A stretch of 64,000 nt of DNA, from NCBI GenBank assembly GCA_030407005.1, contig JAUDYN010000003.1:1-64000 (forward strand). The letters are read 5' to 3'. Source of the stretch: Desarmillaria ectypa (lineage: Eukaryota; Basidiomycota; Agaricomycetes; Agaricales; Physalacriaceae). Numbering within the stretch: the first letter of the stretch is position 1; each line of letters starts with the position of its first letter. Positions 60,170-64,000 of the stretch are shown in pieces. A program made the position numbers and the translations under genes. Below the pieces are notes generated by a model. That model was given only the letters and a program-made list of their open reading frames with translations. It made no database searches and had not been told where the DNA came from.

Positions 60170-60747
60170 TGACCTAGCTGGAGGTACGATTCTATGCACC
60201 AGGATCTCGCGCTACTTCTCCCACTCGTTGGGCCATAACCCTTAACTGTAGGTTCATATTGGCAGCCCCGACCTGTAAGGCCGGTAGCCGAGATGGTCAT
60301 CAAGAAAATGACCCCTGGGTTGCCATCGGTCGCAATCCTGGTTCTCTCGACCACCGAATTCGAGGACTGTGCCACTGTATCGGCAGAGTGCTTTTGAGGG
60401 ATGATGCATATGGGCCTGCTAGCTGGTACAGGTCACCGGAAAGATGTGACGGCCTATGATGACGTCTCATTGAGCGCGGGAGGCCTTCAAGACAGCGGCC
60501 AAGTCATCCTAAGGAAGGGAGTAATTAGGTATTGTGCTGGTTAGCAGTACAACGCACCCTTGTCTGCTTCAGGTTCCCAACGTCACGTACGTATGCTTTA
60601 GCAACTTCGATGGCGAGATGATGCACGACCTTTATAAAGCCGGCGTTGATGGGGCTGTTGGTCGTGAATCGAAAGAGCCGGATACGCAGGTGTGGAGGGC
60701 TGACGAGGACGTTGATATTCTCAAGGTTCTCGATAGGCACATCCATA
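60170..60747 (-). pseudogene. Fragment B of an unknown protein family (paired with 8320-8905)
   Basis: Minus-strand counterpart of fragment A. It has PIENLENINVLVSPPHLRI, then FIKVVHHLAIEVAKAY, DLAAVLKASRAQ and, after changes of frame, MNLQLRVMAQRVGEVARD. Stop codons and frame changes interrupt it. It lies 3'-to-3' with the lipase gene. No function is assigned. The conserved VVHHLA and QRV-x-EVARD blocks would be the places to search. Confidence 0.5.
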
Positions 60748-62348
60748 CTGGTTGCTGCAGGGAATAGCGTGGTGACCGTTCTTTTCCAGCACTTTGCATC
60801 TTCTGAAAAAAGGTTGCTTACAGTGTAGATGGTTCGGAATAAATACGAACACTGATCTTAGATCTATATGGCGAATTTGGCAAAACGGATCTTGAGATAT
60901 ATCTCGCAGATATCCTTCACATTGCCCCGTAGGCGGCACTCGCCGACGGATTTCTATGGCGGACTTGAGAAAGCGGATCTTGCTTGTCTGAGACGAAGGA
61001 TCCTTCCGATGTCTGCGCATAGATCCGTCCTTCGCTCGGAAGGCTCTCAAACTAGGCTGTCTGACTTGATGGGCCCCCGCCCGATCTCGTTCCCCCCTCC
61101 CCCGTTTCCTCTGGCTGCGGCTCAATATTCCGTGCACTTTCCTGAATGAGGTTTATATCTTGCTTGTATAGTATCGCAATGGAATTCAATGTGAATGCGC
61201 CCAGAACACTCTGATCCTTGTAAGGAAGTCCATTAGTGAACCGTATGTACGAAATCTTCACCTTAGAGAATAGGTAGTCGCGAACTTGCGAACATTGAGG
61301 TGTCGAAACGTGTTGTTCAACCTGATCACTGTGTCGGTCAGCATTCCAAGGCCGTCATAAACGTATCGTCCTTTTCTGTGGCCAGTTTGTTCTTCTGATG
61401 TTCAACCTTCAGCTTCAGCTTTGATTTCGACACCTCCAATTCACGGAGGGAAGATCCCTCAGCTTGTCTGCCTACCTGTGTTACTCCTATCAAAGCAAGC
61501 TCATCTTCTCTCCTATAGTTCCAGAGCTACCTCTCATGAACATATTTAACTCTACTCTCCTGCTTTTTTGGTGCGAAATGTGAGAATTCGTGATGTGTTC
61601 TGTCTCTTCTCCAAATATGATGTGCAAAGTATGCCAGAGAGAGTGGGGGTTAGAAGCTGGGGAGGTTTCATTAGCCAGCTTATAGCTACTTAAATACAAC
61701 CTTTGTACCTATAGTAATAACTAACCTGTATGTAGGAAATACATAGCTAAGTAATTGCTGTACATATGGCGACGTTTCCACTTATAGTAGCTACGGAGCT
61801 ACGATCAATTCCAATTCCAACACGATATCTCCTGCTGGCGCAAACCAATTGATAACTAGAGCTTATCTAGGGTAGCGCACGAAACCTAGGTTTTGATACA
61901 CCAAGGTTAATTATCGGTAAGTTACTTCCCCTTGCTCAATGCTGGAGGGATTTTCGTCGAACTAACGTGCCTACCATGTGACTACCAGTGAAGGATAATA
62001 ATTCACTACAATTGCATGTATATTCTATTTACAGGGTACAGCCATGGATATCCAATATTTCCAGATGAATTACAGCTCCTGAGATGAAGAAAACGTGTAA
62101 AAACGCGAACACAGAAATGCTGAAAAATGAATCTGCAACAAGGAGTTGCGCATTTTTGAAAAATGATATCGTTTATTTTTAAGGCCTCCTTTGGGCGACC
62201 GACCAGGGAATAACGCATGTTATTTAAGGGCCTTAGAAATTGTTCGGTAAAACAATTTCTGTCTTCAACCACGTGCCAGCCATGGGATTGCTTACGTGAA
62301 GTAAATTAACCAAAATACCCTGGAGAGGGGCCCAAAAAAGTAATGCGC
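60748..62348. other. Intergenic, no supported gene
   Basis: The 5' continuation of fragment B may reach about 60780. The rest has only short frames. The last 600 bases are AT-rich. Confidence 0.4.
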
Positions 62349-63000
62349 AAAAGACATGCTTGTTTTTAGCCAAGTTTTTGAGACTAAAGGACCGGCTTGT
62401 AAAGATACCCGGTTAAATGTGGCATATATTTTAACATGTGATTCTTCAGGGTGTTTTCTGGATCTAAATACGGATGGAAATACCACCGATGTTACGTGAG
62501 GTATTTTTGTATCTAAGGTTTTTCTGCGCGTCCTTTGCGCACAAAGACGTATGGGGATACCCCCTGTCTTATGTAAGGATTTTCTGCACGCTCGTATTTT
62601 TGATGTACGGTGAAACAGTATACATTGGTCGACCCCGCTACTACAAGCTAAGGTAAGCAATAGTAAACTAATGTGGACCTCGCCGACTCATCAATAGTAA
62701 GAAAGTGAACTAAAATAAAGTAAGATAGGGTAGACGGTTGTTTTTCAGGACAGAAAAACCTTAGGCACAACGTTACATAAGACAGGAGGTATCCCCATAC
62801 GTCTTTGTGCGCAAAGGACGCGCAGAAAAACCTTAGATACAAAAATACCTCACGTAACATCGGTGGTATTTCCATCCGTATTTAGATCCAGAAAACACCC
62901 TGAAGAATCACATGTTAAAATATATGCCACATTTAACCGGGTATCTTTACAAGCCGGTCCTTTAGTCTCAAAAACTTGTCTAAAAACAGGCACATCTTTT
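62349..63000. repeat. Large inverted repeat (foldback-type element), 230-bp arms
   Basis: The left arm (62349-62578) and the right arm (62771-63000) are reverse complements over 230 bases with about six mismatches, roughly 97% identical by eye. The spacer is 192 bases. Both arms contain the same short open frame beginning MEIPPMLREVFLYLRFFCAS, which is therefore present once on each strand. No transposase or other domain is recognised, and no clear target-site duplication was found. It could be a foldback/MITE-type transposon, or two copies of a repeat inserted head-to-head. A transcript through it would form a long hairpin. Confidence 0.8.
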
Positions 63001-63109
63001 CATTCTAATTACGCACCACCCACAGCAGTGTAAAACACCCCCTGGATGTGATACTCTGGACTAGAGCTTTATTTAGTCCCAAGAAAAAGTCACCGATCTG
63101 TACCGGACA

Positions 63110-63183
63110 TGAGTCGACCCAGGTTCGAACTGAGGACCTTCTGTGTGTTAGACAGATGCGATAACCAGCTACGCCATCGACCC
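63110..63183 (-). tRNA. tRNA-Val (anticodon AAC)
   Basis: The minus strand folds into a full cloverleaf of 74 nt without an intron. The acceptor stem pairs GGGTCGA with TCGACTC (one G-T), with discriminator A. The D arm contains TAGCTGGTTA (box A). The anticodon stem TCTGT/ACAGA closes the loop CTAACAC with anticodon AAC, and the T arm CTCAG/CTGGG encloses TTCGAAC (box B). A T-run (GACTTTTTCTT) about 25 bases past the 3' end can serve as Pol III terminator. Confidence 0.93.
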
Positions 63184-63660
63184 TGCAGCGGGATAGGTAT
63201 TTTAAGATATTCAATTGCTTGTTTAAGTAACTCCATCAGTTAGGAGTTTTTCCTTGGTTTTTCCGCGACGCCGTTCCCGATATTCTCACTTCGTTCACAA
63301 ATGATACTTTGGTAGGAAGACCCGGGAAACTTTGGCTTCGTATAAGCTCCGCTCACGCAACTAGTACGGACATCAGTGAGATACAGAATTTGATGTTCGC
63401 GTTCGAGGCGCTAAAATTCATATGATGATTCTGTAGCTTGCTTATCAGAAGAAGTGAAAAATTGTCATGGCAAAAGAAGGGAGAAGAAAAAAAGGGAAGG
63501 AAAATTGATATGTCGGTGTGATCCTGTCATTCAACAAGATGTGTTCCTGGTCTTAGTCTGACGCCCAGAAAGCTGAAACGATAACCCTGCTGAGAGCGAA
63601 GCGCAGTCTACATGTAACTGCGGTCAACGAAGTCGGGAGTGGGAACGCCAAGTGTGAATC
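63184..63660. other. Intergenic upstream of tRNA-Val
   Basis: The 5' side of the tRNA gene. It contains a purine-rich GAAGAAAAAAAGGGAAGG tract at about 63480. No gene was recognised. Confidence 0.4.
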
Positions 63661-64000
63661 GTTCAAGTCTCAGAAGGATCCACGGCCCGTATATTGCGAA
63701 GTTCCCGCAGGCAGGAATATACACCGCTTGTTGTTGTACACGTCAGGCTGCCAGTAGGGTCTCGATAGTACTTTATCCTTATCAATCACCTTGAGAGCGT
63801 CGACATTGACATTGAAATATGGAAAACATACGAGCTATCGCCCCACTGAGAATTTGGAATATGCTCTGTCATGTGAAGATATTTCGAAGAGAAGGTCGCG
63901 ATAGTATACAATTGATGGGCAGCCATTCAAACATCTCCCGCGTAAGGTGAATGTCACTGGCTTCTTCGTTTTGCATCCGATCCTCGTAGGCTTTAGAGAC
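63661..64000 (-). CDS. Partial coding-like region running off the window
   Basis: Two minus-strand stretches look coding. At 64000-63920 one reads AYEDRMQNEEASDIHLTREM; at about 63820-63670 the other reads FNVNVDALKVIDKDKVLSRP followed by YWQPDVYNN and LPAGTSQYTGRGS, ending at TGA. They may be consecutive exons of one gene whose 5' part lies beyond the window. The family is not recognised and the junction between them is not resolved. Confidence 0.3.

Overview
The window is nuclear DNA of a filamentous basidiomycete, most likely a mushroom-forming Agaricomycete. Genes are cut by many introns of about 45-70 bases. The gene families are typical of that group: a secreted class 3 lipase, SDR paralogues, an F-box remnant, a DUF6534-like membrane protein, an ArAE_2/DUF2421 transporter and a trichodiene-synthase-like remnant. 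No prokaryotic, organellar or CRISPR feature was seen.

Layout. 1-5455 is a CpG-depleted, AT-rich block of decayed Ty3/gypsy-type retroelements: four LTRs, one readable integrase, and short membrane-spanning leader ORFs next to the LTRs. Near 5455 the sequence changes abruptly to normal CpG content. 5.5-14.5 kb holds an intact SDR gene, an inverted and apparently broken copy of it, a fragment of an unknown protein family, and a truncated TRI5-like terpene synthase. 14.5-23.3 kb is gene-poor; it contains an AT-rich MITE-like patch and little else I can support. 23.3-39.1 kb is a conserved housekeeping block: UTP18 (+) converging on SPO22/ZIP4 (-), a small membrane protein (+), a Pcl/Clg1-type cyclin (-) and CHS7 (-). 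42.7-49.4 kb has a large ArAE_2-type transporter (+) and an ankyrin-repeat gene (-). 52.3-60.7 kb carries a third SDR copy with exon lengths identical to the first, an F-box remnant, a DUF6534-like membrane protein, a class 3 lipase and a second copy of the unknown fragment. 62.3-63.2 kb has a 230-bp near-perfect inverted repeat and a tRNA-Val(AAC).

The conserved genes are general cell functions: ribosome biogenesis, meiotic crossing-over, CDK regulation and chitin-synthase export. They do not form a single pathway. The accessory flanks look like zones of duplication and decay: one SDR family in three copies (two intact, one frameshifted), one unknown family in two fragments, and mobile-element debris. 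The two observations most worth checking are the membrane-spanning mini-ORF that starts 59-64 bases after each LTR, and the pair of exon-for-exon equal-length SDR paralogues 45 kb apart.
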